From contig NZ_JAOBTQ010000001.1 of the NCBI RefSeq assembly GCF_033366695.1, positions 7,998,001 to 8,062,000 on the forward strand: 64,000 nt of DNA, given 5' to 3'. This DNA comes from Streptomyces sp. SCL15-4 (GTDB lineage: Bacteria > Actinomycetota > Actinomycetes > Streptomycetales > Streptomycetaceae). Made by a program: the position numbers and the translations under genes. Numbering within the stretch: the stretch's first letter is position 1; each line of letters opens with the position of its first letter. The notes beneath the pieces were generated by a model. That model was given only the letters and a program-made list of their open reading frames with translations, did not search any database and had not been told where the DNA came from. Below are positions 40,973 through 50,405 of this stretch, piece after piece.

Positions 40973-41509
40973 ATGGACAGCGGACTGTTGGTGCTCCGGC
41001 TGGTGGTGGGACTCCTCATCGCCGGGCACGGAGTGCAGAAGGTCAGTTACCGGCTGGGCGGCAACGGGCTGGCCGGAGGGACCGAGGAATTCCGCCGTGA
41101 CGGTTTCCGCGGCGGGAGACTCACCGCTCTCGCCGCGGGCGGCAGCCAGATCGGCGCCGGCCTGTTCCTGGCGGCCGGCCTCCTCACCCCGCTGGCGGCG
41201 ATGGCCGCCATGGGAGTGATGACGGTGGCCGGGACCGTCAAACGGCACAAGGGGCTGTGGGTGCAGAACGACGGTTACGAGTACCCGCTGGTCCTCGTCA
41301 CCGCCGCCGCGGCCCTCGCGCTCACCGGCCCCGGCCACTGGTCCCTCGACCACCTGATCGGCGAGGCTTCCTGGCCGCTGTGGACATCCCTGGCGGCGCT
41401 GGTCATCGGCCCGGGCAGCGGACTGGCCACCCGCCTCGTCCTGCACCAGGCACCCGGTGGCGGTCACACCACGAACGGGAGGACGCGGCATGCGCAGGCT
41501 GCTGACTGA
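40973..41509 (+). CDS. DoxX family membrane protein
   Basis: 178 aa, four membrane segments (LLVLRLVVGLLIAGHGVQK, GGSQIGAGLFLAAGLLTPLAAMAAMGVMTV, YPLVLVTAAAALALTG, WTSLAALVIGPG). R-x-x-x-G-x-x-x-x-x-H-G is the DoxX hallmark. The family is linked to thiosulfate:quinone and redox stress functions, but this member's job is unknown. Its end overlaps the next gene by 20 bp. Confidence 0.83.
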   Translation: MDSGLLVLRLVVGLLIAGHGVQKVSYRLGGNGLAGGTEEFRRDGFRGGRLTALAAGGSQIGAGLFLAAGLLTPLAAMAAMGVMTVAGTVKRHKGLWVQNDGYEYPLVLVTAAAALALTGPGHWSLDHLIGEASWPLWTSLAALVIGPGSGLATRLVLHQAPGGGHTTNGRTRHAQAAD

Positions 41510-42227
41510 CGCCGCCCATACACTCGTCCCGCCGAAGAGCGACCGGCACGGCCCCCTGCCGCCGCTGATGCTGGGACTGACCGTGGTGACCGGCCTCATC
41601 GACGCCGTCACCTATCTGGCGCTCGGACACGTCTTCGTCGCCAACATGACGGGCAACGTCGTCTTCCTGGGCTTCGCCCTGGCCGGCGCACCGGGCCTGT
41701 CCGCGCCCGCGTCCGTCGTCTCCATGACGTCCTTCCTCACCGGGGCACTGGCGGGAGGACGCTTCGGCACCCGCTACGCCGCGCACCGCGGCCGGATGCT
41801 GACCGCGGCCACCGCGGTCCAGACGCTGCTGGTCGCCGGCACGGTGCTCACCGTCGCGGTCGCGCACGGGGAGGTGAACGGCCCGGTGAAGTACACCCTC
41901 ATCGTGCTGCTCGGCATGGCGATGGGCCTCCAGAACGCCGTCGCCCGGCGTCTCGGCGTCCCGGACCTGACCACGACCGTCCTGACCCTGACCCTGACCG
42001 GACTGGCGGCGGACTCCGCCCCGGCCGGCGGGGCGACCCCCCGACCCGGCCGGCGCGTCCTCTCCGTCCTCGCCATGTTCCTCGGCGCCCTCGTGGGTGC
42101 CGTGCTCCTGCGGCACGCCGAACTCCTCCCCGTCCTGGCCCTGGCCCTGGTGCTGCTCGCGGCGGCCCTGGTCACCGTCCGCCGCCACTGGAACTCCGAG
42201 GCCGACTGGACGAGGCCGCAGTCGTGA
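41490..42227 (+). CDS. YoaK/DUF1275 family membrane protein
   Basis: 245 aa from ATG 41490 behind GGGAGGA. The family pattern is GLTVVTGLIDAVTYLALGHVFVANMTGNVVFLGFALAG, then GMAMGLQNAVARRLGVPDLTTTVLTLTLTGLA, with about six membrane segments. The function of this family is not established. It overlaps both neighbours, so DoxX-like, DUF1275 and MFS genes form one operon. Confidence 0.87.
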   Translation: MRRLLTDAAHTLVPPKSDRHGPLPPLMLGLTVVTGLIDAVTYLALGHVFVANMTGNVVFLGFALAGAPGLSAPASVVSMTSFLTGALAGGRFGTRYAAHRGRMLTAATAVQTLLVAGTVLTVAVAHGEVNGPVKYTLIVLLGMAMGLQNAVARRLGVPDLTTTVLTLTLTGLAADSAPAGGATPRPGRRVLSVLAMFLGALVGAVLLRHAELLPVLALALVLLAAALVTVRRHWNSEADWTRPQS

Positions 42228-43882
42228 ACCCGGCGGGCACTTCGGCCTGGGCGCCGCTCGCGGCGCGTGTCTTCCGCGCGCTGTGGATCGCGCAACTGGT
42301 GTCCAACACCGGCACCTGGATGCAGACGGTCGGCGCCCAGTGGCTCCTGGTCGGGCACAGCGCCGCCCTGGTGACGCTCGTGCAGACGGCCTCCAGCCTC
42401 CCGGTCGTCCTGCTCGCGCTGCCCTCCGGTGTGCTGGCCGACCGCTACGACCGCCGCAAGGTGCTCCTGGCCGCCCAGTTCGCCATGCTCGCCGTCTCCG
42501 CCGCGCTCACGGTGCTCGCGTTCCGGGGCGCGCTCGCCCCGGGGCTTCTGCTGTGCCTCACCTTCCTGCTGGGCTGCGGTACGGCCCTGATGGGCCCGGC
42601 CTGGCAGGCGATCCAGCCGGAACTGGTGGAGCGCGAGCAGCTGGGACAGGCGGCGGCGCTGGGGGCCGTGAACATGAACCTGGCCCGTGCCGTGGGTCCG
42701 GCCCTCGGCGGCGCGGTGGTCGCCGCGGCGGGCGCGGGCTGGGTCTTCGCCTTCAACACCCTGTCGTATCTGGGCATCGCGGCCGTGCTGCTGCTGTGGC
42801 ACCGGCCGGTGACACCACGGCCCGCCGTCCCGGGCGAGGGACTTCTCGCGGCCGTGCAGGCCGGCCGCCGCTATGTCCGGCACGCCCCGGGAGTCCGCCG
42901 GGTCCTGCTGCGCACGGCCGTGTTCATCCCGGGCGGAGCCGCCCTGTGGTCGCTGCTTCCCCTCGTCGCCAGCCGTTCCCTGGGACTCGGGCCGGACGGG
43001 TACGGGCTCCTGCTTGGGGCCGTGGGCATCGGCGCGGTGGGCGGTGCCTTCGCGCTGCCCGTGATCCGGCGCGCACTGGGCGCCAACGGCACCCTTGCCG
43101 CGGGGGCGGCCGTCTTCGCCGTGACGCTGGTGGTGCTGGCCACGGCCCGTTCCGCCTGGCTCGCGGCGGCCGCGCTGCTGCCCGCGGGCCTGGCCTGGAT
43201 CGGTGTGCTGTCCACGCTCAACGCCGCCGTGCAGCAGCGGTTGCCCGGCTGGGTGAGGGGCCGGGGACTCGCCATCTATCTCGTGGTGTTCCAGGGCGGA
43301 CAGGCGCTGACCGCACCCGTGTGGGGTGCGCTGGCCGACGGGCTGGGACTGACCCTCTCTCTCCTGACCGGCGCCGGGCTGCTGGCGGCCGGTGCCCTGA
43401 GCGTGCGCCGATGGCCGCTGCACAGCGCGGAAGGGCTCGACCCGAGCCCCTCCGACCACTGGCCCGTTCCGCCCCTGCTGTTCGAACCGGCGCCGGCCGA
43501 CGGCCCGGTACTCGTCTCCGTCACGTACCGGATCGCTCCCGAGGACTGGACGGCCTTCACCGACCGCATGCGGCACGTGGCCCGTTCCCGGCACCGCACC
43601 GGAGCCTTGACCTGGGGACTCTTCCAGGACGGCGGCGATCCCGACCGGTTCATCGAGAACTACGTGGTGGCCTCCTGGGCGGAGCACCTGGCCCAGCACC
43701 ACAGCCGGCTCACCGCCAACGACCGCCGCTACGAGGAGCAGGCCCGCGCACTGCTCGCGGCAGGCACCGCACCGGAGGTGACCCACGCCTTCCACGCCAC
43801 CGCCGGACCCGTGGTGGCCCCGGGCAAGCGGCACGCGGGACGGAACAGACCGGCACCACCGGATGTTCACGGAAATGCTTGA
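42224..43882 (+). CDS. MFS transporter (EntS/MFS_3 type) with C-terminal ABM-like domain
   Basis: 552 aa from GTG 42224, overlapping the previous stop. The first ~400 residues are a 12-TM exporter: FRALWIAQLVSNTGTWMQTVGAQWLLV, LPSGVLADRYDRRKVLLAAQ, GAVNMNLARAVGPALGGAVVAAAG. After ~residue 420 an antibiotic-biosynthesis-monooxygenase-like domain follows (VLVSVTYRIAPEDWTAFTDRM...FIENYVVASWAEHLAQH). This fusion is common in the group. The substrate is unknown. Confidence 0.87.
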   Translation: MNPAGTSAWAPLAARVFRALWIAQLVSNTGTWMQTVGAQWLLVGHSAALVTLVQTASSLPVVLLALPSGVLADRYDRRKVLLAAQFAMLAVSAALTVLAFRGALAPGLLLCLTFLLGCGTALMGPAWQAIQPELVEREQLGQAAALGAVNMNLARAVGPALGGAVVAAAGAGWVFAFNTLSYLGIAAVLLLWHRPVTPRPAVPGEGLLAAVQAGRRYVRHAPGVRRVLLRTAVFIPGGAALWSLLPLVASRSLGLGPDGYGLLLGAVGIGAVGGAFALPVIRRALGANGTLAAGAAVFAVTLVVLATARSAWLAAAALLPAGLAWIGVLSTLNAAVQQRLPGWVRGRGLAIYLVVFQGGQALTAPVWGALADGLGLTLSLLTGAGLLAAGALSVRRWPLHSAEGLDPSPSDHWPVPPLLFEPAPADGPVLVSVTYRIAPEDWTAFTDRMRHVARSRHRTGALTWGLFQDGGDPDRFIENYVVASWAEHLAQHHSRLTANDRRYEEQARALLAAGTAPEVTHAFHATAGPVVAPGKRHAGRNRPAPPDVHGNA

Positions 43883-43946
43883 TCACGAACGTGGGGCACC
43901 CGGGTTCGACGGACGCCTCCACCCATACTCACGAAGGACATGAGCC

Positions 43947-44384
43947 ATGTTCCAGCGCATTCTCGTAGCCGTCGATTCCAGCCCCGCCCGCCACTCCGCC
44001 GTGCGCCTGGCCGGTGACATGGCCCGGCTGACCGGCGCCAAGGTCGGTGTCCTGCACATCGCCGCCTCCACGGCGACGCTGGCCACCGTCGTCTCCCTGG
44101 AGGACGACGCGCAGGCCAAGACCATCCTCGACGAGGCGGTCACCTCGCTGCGGGACGCGGGCGTCGAGGCCGAGGGCGTCCTCGCCGACGCCCTGACGAC
44201 CCAGATCGCCACCACCATCTCCGCCGTCGCCGAGGACCAGCGGGCCGACCTGCTGATCCTCAGCCCCCACCACCGCGGGGTCCTGGAGGCGTTCATCCAC
44301 CCCCGCGTCAGCGACGCCGTCGTGCACAGCAGCCGTACGGCCGTACTCCTCGCGCCCGCGGACGGCGCCGGCGACCAGGACTGA
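43947..44384 (+). CDS. Universal stress protein (UspA family)
   Basis: 145 aa: MFQRILVAVDSSPARHSAVRLAGDMARLTGAKVGVLHIAA, a central variable helix, and the C-terminal SPHHRGVLEAFIHPRVSDAVVHSSRTAVLLA. The usual nucleotide loop G-x2-G-x9-G-S is not kept in standard form, so it may not bind ATP. It is a small cytoplasmic stress protein, monocistronic. Confidence 0.83.
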   Translation: MFQRILVAVDSSPARHSAVRLAGDMARLTGAKVGVLHIAASTATLATVVSLEDDAQAKTILDEAVTSLRDAGVEAEGVLADALTTQIATTISAVAEDQRADLLILSPHHRGVLEAFIHPRVSDAVVHSSRTAVLLAPADGAGDQD

Positions 44385-44576
44385 CCCGAGCACGGCCGGG
44401 TGCGCCGGGCGGTCCGCCTCCGCGGACCGCCCGGCTTTTCGCATGCGGTCACCGCCGGGCCCGGGACATCAGTGGTGCGCTGGGGGACTCCGAGCGGTGC
44501 ACGGAGGAACAACTGGCCGGCCCGGCGCCTCCTTAGCCTGGCCGCGGCCCCCGTGAGCGACCACCCGAGGAGCACC

Positions 44577-46319
44577 ATGTCAGGACAGTCCGTCGCCGAG
44601 CAGTATGTCGACCTTCTCGCCCGCGCCGGCGTGCGCCGCATGTACGGGGTGGTCGGCGACAGCCTGAACCCCGTCGTCGACGCCGTCCGACGGCACGGCT
44701 CGCTGGAATGGGTCCAGGTCCGGCACGAGGAGGTCGCGGCCTTCGCCGCCGGTGCCGAAGCCCAGTTGACCGGAAGGCTCGCCGCGTGCGCGGGATCGTG
44801 CGGACCGGGCAACCTGCACCTGGTCAACGGCCTGTTCGACGCGCACCGCTCGATGGCACCGGTCCTCGCCCTGGCCGCGCAGATCCCGAGCGGCGAGATC
44901 GGTACCGGCTACTTCCAGGAGACCCACCCCGACCGGCTGTTCCAGGAGTGCAGCCACTACTCGGAACTGATCTCCTCGCCCCGGCAGATGCCGCGAGTGG
45001 TGCAGACCGCGATCCAGCACGCGGTCGGCCGGCGCGGAGTGTCCGTGGTGGCACTGCCCGGCGACGTGGCCGCCGAGGACTCCCCGGCCGGTGGCGCGGA
45101 ACTCGCCACGCCGCTGGACCGGCCGACGGTCCGGCCGGCGGACGCGGAACTGGCCCGGCTGACCGAACTGGTGGACGCCGCCGGGAAGGTGACGGTGTTC
45201 TGCGGCCGGGGTGTCGAAGGCGCCCACGCGGAGGTGATGGCGTTCGCCGAAAAGGTGAAGGCCCCGGTGGGCCACGCGCTGCGCGGCAAGGAACACATCC
45301 AGTACGACAACCCGTACGACGTCGGGATGTCCGGTCTGCTGGGCTACGGCGCCGCCTACGAGGCGATGCACGAGTGCGATCTGCTGCTGCTCCTCGGCAC
45401 GGACTTCCCGTACACGGACTTCCTGCCCCGCCACGTCCGGACCGTCCAGGTCGACGTGCAGCCCGAGCGGCTCGGACGGCGCACGCAGCTGGACTTCGCG
45501 GTGTGGGGAGACGTACGCGAGACGCTCCGGTGCCTGACGCCCGCCGTGCGGGAGAAACCGTCCCGCCGGTTCCTGGACCGCATGCTGCACCGGCACGCCC
45601 ACGCCCTGGAGGGCGCCGTCGGAGCCTACACCCGCGACGTCGGCCGGCACACCCCGATCCATCCCGAGTACGTGGCGTCCGTGCTCGACGAGGAGGCCGC
45701 CGACGACGCGGTGTTCACCGTGGACACCGGCATGTGCTGCGTGTGGGCGGCCCGCTACCTGACGCCGAACGGCCGGCGCCGCATCCTCGGCTCCTTCGTG
45801 CACGGTTCCATGGCCAACGCGCTGCCGCAGGCCATCGGCGCGCAGTTCCTCGACCGCTCGCGCCAGGTGGTGTCGCTCTCGGGCGACGGCGGCTTCTCGA
45901 TGCTGATGGGGGACTTCCTGACGCTGGTCCACCACGGCCTGCCCGTGAAGGTCGTCGTCTTCAACAACTCCTCGCTGGGCATGGTCGACCTGGAGATGAT
46001 GGTCGACGGTCTGCCACCGCACGGCACCGGCTACCCGCACACCGACTTCGCGGCCATCGCCACCGCCGCCGGCGCACACGGCATCCGGGTCGAGAAGCCC
46101 GCGCAGGTGCGCGAAGCCCTGCGCGAGGCCTTCGCCCACGACGGGCCGGCACTGGTCGACGTGGTCACCGACCCCAACGCCCTCGCGATCCCACCGAAGA
46201 TCACCACCGAGCAGGTCACCGGGTTCGCGCTGTCGGCGACCCGCACCGTCCTCACCGGAGGCGTCGGACGCATGGTCGACCTGGCCCGGGCGAACCTCCG
46301 CAACGTCCCGCGCCCGTGA
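44577..46319 (+). CDS. Thiamine-diphosphate enzyme, pyruvate oxidase/dehydrogenase (PoxB-like)
   Basis: 580 aa from ATG 44577 behind GAGGAG. The ThDP fold is complete: GVRRMYGVVGDSLNPVVDAV, the catalytic Glu in VRHEEVAAFAAGAEAQLTG, the FAD-type middle domain (VTVFCGRGVEGAHAEVMAF), and the ThDP motif LSGDGGFSMLMGDFLTLVHHGLPVKVVVFNN. PoxB-type enzymes convert pyruvate to acetate and CO2 with electrons passed to quinone. Confidence 0.88.
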   Translation: MSGQSVAEQYVDLLARAGVRRMYGVVGDSLNPVVDAVRRHGSLEWVQVRHEEVAAFAAGAEAQLTGRLAACAGSCGPGNLHLVNGLFDAHRSMAPVLALAAQIPSGEIGTGYFQETHPDRLFQECSHYSELISSPRQMPRVVQTAIQHAVGRRGVSVVALPGDVAAEDSPAGGAELATPLDRPTVRPADAELARLTELVDAAGKVTVFCGRGVEGAHAEVMAFAEKVKAPVGHALRGKEHIQYDNPYDVGMSGLLGYGAAYEAMHECDLLLLLGTDFPYTDFLPRHVRTVQVDVQPERLGRRTQLDFAVWGDVRETLRCLTPAVREKPSRRFLDRMLHRHAHALEGAVGAYTRDVGRHTPIHPEYVASVLDEEAADDAVFTVDTGMCCVWAARYLTPNGRRRILGSFVHGSMANALPQAIGAQFLDRSRQVVSLSGDGGFSMLMGDFLTLVHHGLPVKVVVFNNSSLGMVDLEMMVDGLPPHGTGYPHTDFAAIATAAGAHGIRVEKPAQVREALREAFAHDGPALVDVVTDPNALAIPPKITTEQVTGFALSATRTVLTGGVGRMVDLARANLRNVPRP

Positions 46320-46363
46320 GCGGACGCCGTAACCCTTCCCCACCGATCCGAAGGGACCTCGCC

Positions 46364-47239
46364 ATGTCGGACCCGACAGGTGTCACGCACCACACCGCCG
46401 TACTCAACGGGATCAAGCAGCACTGGGTGAGCGCGGGCCAGGGACCGCCGGTCTACCTGCTGCACGGCTTCCCCGAGACCTGGTACGGCTGGCGCAAGCA
46501 GATACCCGTGCTGGCGGAGCGGTTCACCGTCGTCGCACCGGATCTGCGCGGCTACGGCGACACGGACAAACCCGCCTCCGGCTACGACAAGCGGACCATG
46601 GCGCGCGACATCGTCGCACTGGCGGACCACCTCGGGCACCAGCGGATCGCGCTGGTCGGCCACGACCGCGGAGCCCGCGTCGGCACCCGGTTCGCCAAGG
46701 ACCACCCCGAGCGCATCGACCGGTTCGTGGCCATGGACAACATCCCCACCCGGATCATCGCCGAGACCTACGACGTGCGCCTCGCCCGGCAGGGCTACTG
46801 GTTCTTCACCTTCCTCGGCGTGCCCGACCTGCCCGAGGCGCTCATCACCGGCCGTGAGGAGACCTGGCTCACCCACTTCTACCGCGGCTGGTCGTACGAC
46901 CCGGACATGCTCACACCCGAAGAGATCGCGGTCTATGTGCGCGCCTACCAGCAGCCCGGTGCCGTACGCGGGTCCTGCATGGACTACCGCGCGGCACCCC
47001 AGGACGTCGCCCAGGACCAGGAGGACGCGGACACGCTCATCGACTGCCCCGTGCTGACTCTGTGGGGCGAGGACTTCAGCGCCGTCGGACAGGCCTACGA
47101 CGTCCTCGACGTGTGGAGGGGCATGGCCCGCGACGTCCGCGGAGTGCCCATCGCCCGGTGCGGACACCTGTGCCAGGAGGAGCGACCGGACGTCGTCAAC
47201 CGCGAACTCCTGGACTTCCTCGCCGACTGGAGCGGCTGA
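46364..47239 (+). CDS. Alpha/beta hydrolase, haloacetate dehalogenase/epoxide hydrolase type
   Basis: 291 aa. The motifs are HGFPETWYGWRKQ, PDLRGYGDTDKP, the nucleophile Asp in VGHDRGARVGTRFA, and the His in RCGHLCQEERPD. The DRGAR pattern after the nucleophile and the HGFPETW loop are typical of fluoroacetate dehalogenases, whose arginines bind the carboxylate. An epoxide hydrolase is the alternative. It follows the PoxB-like gene by 44 bp. Confidence 0.85.
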   Translation: MSDPTGVTHHTAVLNGIKQHWVSAGQGPPVYLLHGFPETWYGWRKQIPVLAERFTVVAPDLRGYGDTDKPASGYDKRTMARDIVALADHLGHQRIALVGHDRGARVGTRFAKDHPERIDRFVAMDNIPTRIIAETYDVRLARQGYWFFTFLGVPDLPEALITGREETWLTHFYRGWSYDPDMLTPEEIAVYVRAYQQPGAVRGSCMDYRAAPQDVAQDQEDADTLIDCPVLTLWGEDFSAVGQAYDVLDVWRGMARDVRGVPIARCGHLCQEERPDVVNRELLDFLADWSG

Positions 47240-47414
47240 CCGTGCACCGCCCGCGAGCACGCACAGACCACAAGCAGGGCACTGACGGACAAACACACCT
47301 CGCCCGCCGACTCTAAGGTCGCTCACATACCGGCGGCATCCCGCTCACCGCGATCCGCCCCGGCCGGCAGGCCGTCCCGCACCCCGCCCACGCCTTGCGA
47401 AAGAGAGCACTCCC

Positions 47415-48140
47415 ATGTCCCGTTCCCCCAAGCCGACCGTCGTCCTCGTCCACGGCGCGTTCGCCGACGCCTCCAGCTACGCCCAGGTGATCCCCCGGCT
47501 CCTCGCCCGCGGTCTGGACGTGGTCGCCCCGGCCGTCCCCAACCGCAGCCTGATCGGTGACGCCGCCTACGTCGCCTCGATCGTCCGCCAGATACCCGGC
47601 CCCGTCGTCCTGGTGGGCCACTCCTACGGCGGCGCCGTCATCACGGTCGCCGGGACCGAGGACAACGTCGAGGCACTGGTCTACCTCGCGGGTTACGCCC
47701 TGGAGAAGGGCGAGAGCCTCGGCGAACTCCAGGGCCGCTTCCCGGACTCCGACCTCGCCGCCGCCCTCGTCTACACGCCCTTCCCCATCGAGGGCTCGAC
47801 CGAGAACGGCACCGACGTGTCGGTCCGGCCCGACCGGTTCCCGGCCATCTTCGCCGCCGACGTCGACGTCCGCCTCGCCGAGGTCCTCGCCGTCTCCCAA
47901 CGCCCCCTCGCCGCCCAGGCGTTCGCCGACGCGGCACCGGCCGCCGCCTGGCGGACCAAGCCCTCCTGGGGCCTGGTCGCCTCGTCCGACCACACCATCA
48001 ACCCGGACGTGGAGCGCTACGGCTACCAGCGGGCCGGCATGACCACCGTCGAGGTCGACTCCTCCCACCTGGTGATGCTCTCCCACCCCGAGCGCGTCGT
48101 CGACCTGATCGAGGAAGCCGTCCGGGCCACCTCCGCCTGA
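47415..48140 (+). CDS. Cytosolic alpha/beta hydrolase (paralogue 1)
   Basis: 241 aa with the short alpha/beta fold: VVLVHGAFADASSYAQVIPRL, nucleophile GHSYGGAVIT, Asp in VASSDHTINP and His in SSHLVMLSHPE. The pattern is that of salicylate-esterase-like/EstC-type hydrolases. It is paralogous to the next gene (shared HGAFADASS and VLVGHSYGGAVI) but has no signal peptide. Confidence 0.85.
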   Translation: MSRSPKPTVVLVHGAFADASSYAQVIPRLLARGLDVVAPAVPNRSLIGDAAYVASIVRQIPGPVVLVGHSYGGAVITVAGTEDNVEALVYLAGYALEKGESLGELQGRFPDSDLAAALVYTPFPIEGSTENGTDVSVRPDRFPAIFAADVDVRLAEVLAVSQRPLAAQAFADAAPAAAWRTKPSWGLVASSDHTINPDVERYGYQRAGMTTVEVDSSHLVMLSHPERVVDLIEEAVRATSA

Positions 48141-48182
48141 GACACCGGCTGCCGAGCCCGCCCCTTTCACAGAGAGCCACCC

Positions 48183-49034
48183 ATGAACGCACCGATCTCA
48201 CGCCGTACCGTGACCGCGTCCCTCCTGGCCGGCGCCGCCGCGCTGGGCACCGCGGGCGCCGCGTACTCCGCGCCGGCGACGGCCCATGACACGGGCAGAC
48301 CGCACGCGCGCCCGGACACACCCACCGTGGTCCTGATCCACGGCGCGTTCGCCGACGCCTCCAGCTGGAGCGGAGTCGTCGAGCGCCTCCAGCGGCGCGG
48401 CCACCGCGTGCTGGCGCCGGCCCTGCCGCTGCGCGGACTGGCGAGCGACGCCGCCTACATCCGCAGTGTCCTCGACAGCGTCACCGGTCCGGTCGTGCTG
48501 GTGGGCCACTCCTACGGCGGAGCGGTCATCAGCCAGGCCGCGGCCGACGCCCCGCACGTCAAGGCGCTCGTCTACGTCGCCGCCTTCGTACCCGAGGTCG
48601 GGGAGAGCGCGCTCCAGCTCACCGACAGATTCCCCGGGAGCACCCTGGGACAGGCCACCGTCACCCAGTACTACCCGCTGCCCGGCGGCGGACAGGGCGA
48701 GGAACTGGTCATCAAAAAGGACCTGTTCCGCCGGCAGTTCGCGGCCGGCGTCCCCGTCCGAACCGCCCAGGTCATGGCCGCGGGACAGCGGCCGATCGCC
48801 CTCGCCGCGCTCCGGGAACCCGCCACCGCCGCCGCGTGGAAGACGATCCCCAGCTGGTACCTCGTGGCGACCGAGGACCGCAACATCCCGCCGGCCGCCG
48901 AGCGCTGGATGGCCGAGCGTGCCCGCGCCCGCACCGTCGCCGTCCGCGCTCCGCACGCGGTGTCCGTGAGCGACCCCGGGCCCGTGACCGACCTGATCCT
49001 GAGCGCCGCCCGCTCCGTTCGCCCCGGACACTGA
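48183..49034 (+). CDS. Exported (Tat-type signal) alpha/beta hydrolase (paralogue 2)
   Basis: 283 aa. The N-terminus ISRRTVTASLLAGAAALGTAG...APATA is a twin-arginine-type signal. The rest repeats the preceding gene: VVLIHGAFADASSWSGVVERL, VLVGHSYGGAVISQA, ATEDRNIPP, RAPHAVSVSDP. The two genes are 43 bp apart and arose by tandem duplication, with one product inside and one outside the cell. Confidence 0.85.
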   Translation: MNAPISRRTVTASLLAGAAALGTAGAAYSAPATAHDTGRPHARPDTPTVVLIHGAFADASSWSGVVERLQRRGHRVLAPALPLRGLASDAAYIRSVLDSVTGPVVLVGHSYGGAVISQAAADAPHVKALVYVAAFVPEVGESALQLTDRFPGSTLGQATVTQYYPLPGGGQGEELVIKKDLFRRQFAAGVPVRTAQVMAAGQRPIALAALREPATAAAWKTIPSWYLVATEDRNIPPAAERWMAERARARTVAVRAPHAVSVSDPGPVTDLILSAARSVRPGH

Positions 49035-49390
49035 CCGCGGCCGGCGGAGTCCACGACGCGCAGGACGTCCGGCACGCCCGACGTCCTGCGCCACGACGTC
49101 CTCCGTCGGCCAGGAGGCCCGCCGTGTGCCCGAGGACGACGCCTGGCGCCGTGCGGCGAGGCCGACGGCCGGAGAGGACCTCTCCGACCGCGTTCTCCGG
49201 GCGGAGCGCCCGAGGTCCCCACGCCGTGCGCGGGCTTCATCAGACAGGCCCCTGACCGGCGGCCCCGGACGAGTCCGACGACCCGACGACCTCCGACCGG
49301 CCTGCTCCGGCACCGGCGAGCCGCGACAGAGGTCCGCCGGCCGAACCCGGCACACCACCCGCACATCACCTGATGCAGAAGGCAGATCCC
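49035..49390. other. Intergenic spacer
   Basis: 356 bp without a recognisable gene. An ACGTCCTGCG element near 49061 recurs inverted as ACGTCCTGCGCC around 49080, suggesting a weak hairpin after the exported hydrolase. The ribosome site of the next gene (AGAAGG) lies at its end. Confidence 0.4.
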
Positions 49391-50365
49391 ATGCCCCCAT
49401 TCCTCGCAAGGACGCGCACCGGTCTCCTGGCCTCCGCCGTGGCGGCAGCCCTCGCCGTGACGGCCGCCGGCCCCGCGACCACGGCGACCGCCGGCACCCG
49501 GCCGGACGTGCGCGTCGTGGCCCACCTGGACATCACCACCGGACAGCGACCGGAGAACATCACCCTGGAACCCGGTGGCAGCGCCGTCGTCACCTTCGCC
49601 TACAGCCGCCGGATCGCCCGTATCAGCCCCGACGGCACGGTCCGCGTCCTGGCCACCCTGCCCGAACCGCCGGCCGGCTCCACCACCCCCGCCCTCACCT
49701 CACCCTTCCTCGGCGGTATCGTCCGCGCCCACGACGGAACGCTGTACTTCCTGTACGCCACCGGAAGCAGCGATCTGACCGGCCTGTGGCGCCTGCGCCC
49801 CGGCGGCACCCCGCAGCGCATCGCCGCACTCCCGGCCGACGGCCTGCCCAACGGCCTGGCCCTCGACCGCCACGAACACCGGCTGTACGTCGCCGACTCG
49901 GTCCTCGGCACCGTCTGGCGGGTGCCCGTCACCGGAGGCACGCCCACCCGCTGGGCCGCCGCACCCGAACTGGCCGCCGCGGGATTCCTCGGAGCCAACG
50001 GCATCAAGGTCCACCACGGCGCGGTCTGGGTGTCCAACCTGGACCGGGGCACCGTGCTCCGCTTCCCGGTCACCCGGCAGGGGACGGCCGGCCGCGTCGA
50101 GACCCGGGCGACCGGCCTGGCCGGCATCGACGACTTCGCGTTCACCGGCCACGGCGACACCCTCCTCGCCGCGATCAACGCGGACAACGAGATCGCCCTG
50201 GTCCGGCCCGGCGGCCGGCACCGGGTGGTGCTCACCGGCGCCGACGGACTGGAGAACCCGACTTCGCTCGCCGTACGGGGCACCACCGCCTACATCGCCA
50301 GCGGCGCCTACTTCACCGACGACGACCCCAACCTCCTGGCCGCCCCCGTCGCCCCGCGCCGATAG
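49391..50365 (+). CDS. Exported SMP-30/ScyD-like beta-propeller protein
   Basis: 324 aa from ATG 49391 behind AGAAGG. A Sec signal peptide (RTGLLASAVAAALAVTAAG...ATAGT) is followed by repeated propeller blades: PENITLEPGGSAVVTFAYSRRIARISPDGTVRVLATLP, GLPNGLALDRHEHRLYVADSVLGTVWRVP, GANGIKVHHGAVWVSNLDRGTVLRFP, ENPTSLAVRGTTAYIASGAYF. It resembles gluconolactonase/strictosidine-synthase-type six-blade propellers. The substrate is unknown. Confidence 0.82.
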   Translation: MPPFLARTRTGLLASAVAAALAVTAAGPATTATAGTRPDVRVVAHLDITTGQRPENITLEPGGSAVVTFAYSRRIARISPDGTVRVLATLPEPPAGSTTPALTSPFLGGIVRAHDGTLYFLYATGSSDLTGLWRLRPGGTPQRIAALPADGLPNGLALDRHEHRLYVADSVLGTVWRVPVTGGTPTRWAAAPELAAAGFLGANGIKVHHGAVWVSNLDRGTVLRFPVTRQGTAGRVETRATGLAGIDDFAFTGHGDTLLAAINADNEIALVRPGGRHRVVLTGADGLENPTSLAVRGTTAYIASGAYFTDDDPNLLAAPVAPRR

Positions 50366-50405
50366 GCCGGCCGACGCCACCCCGCCCCCACGAGAGGAAA
50401 CTCCG

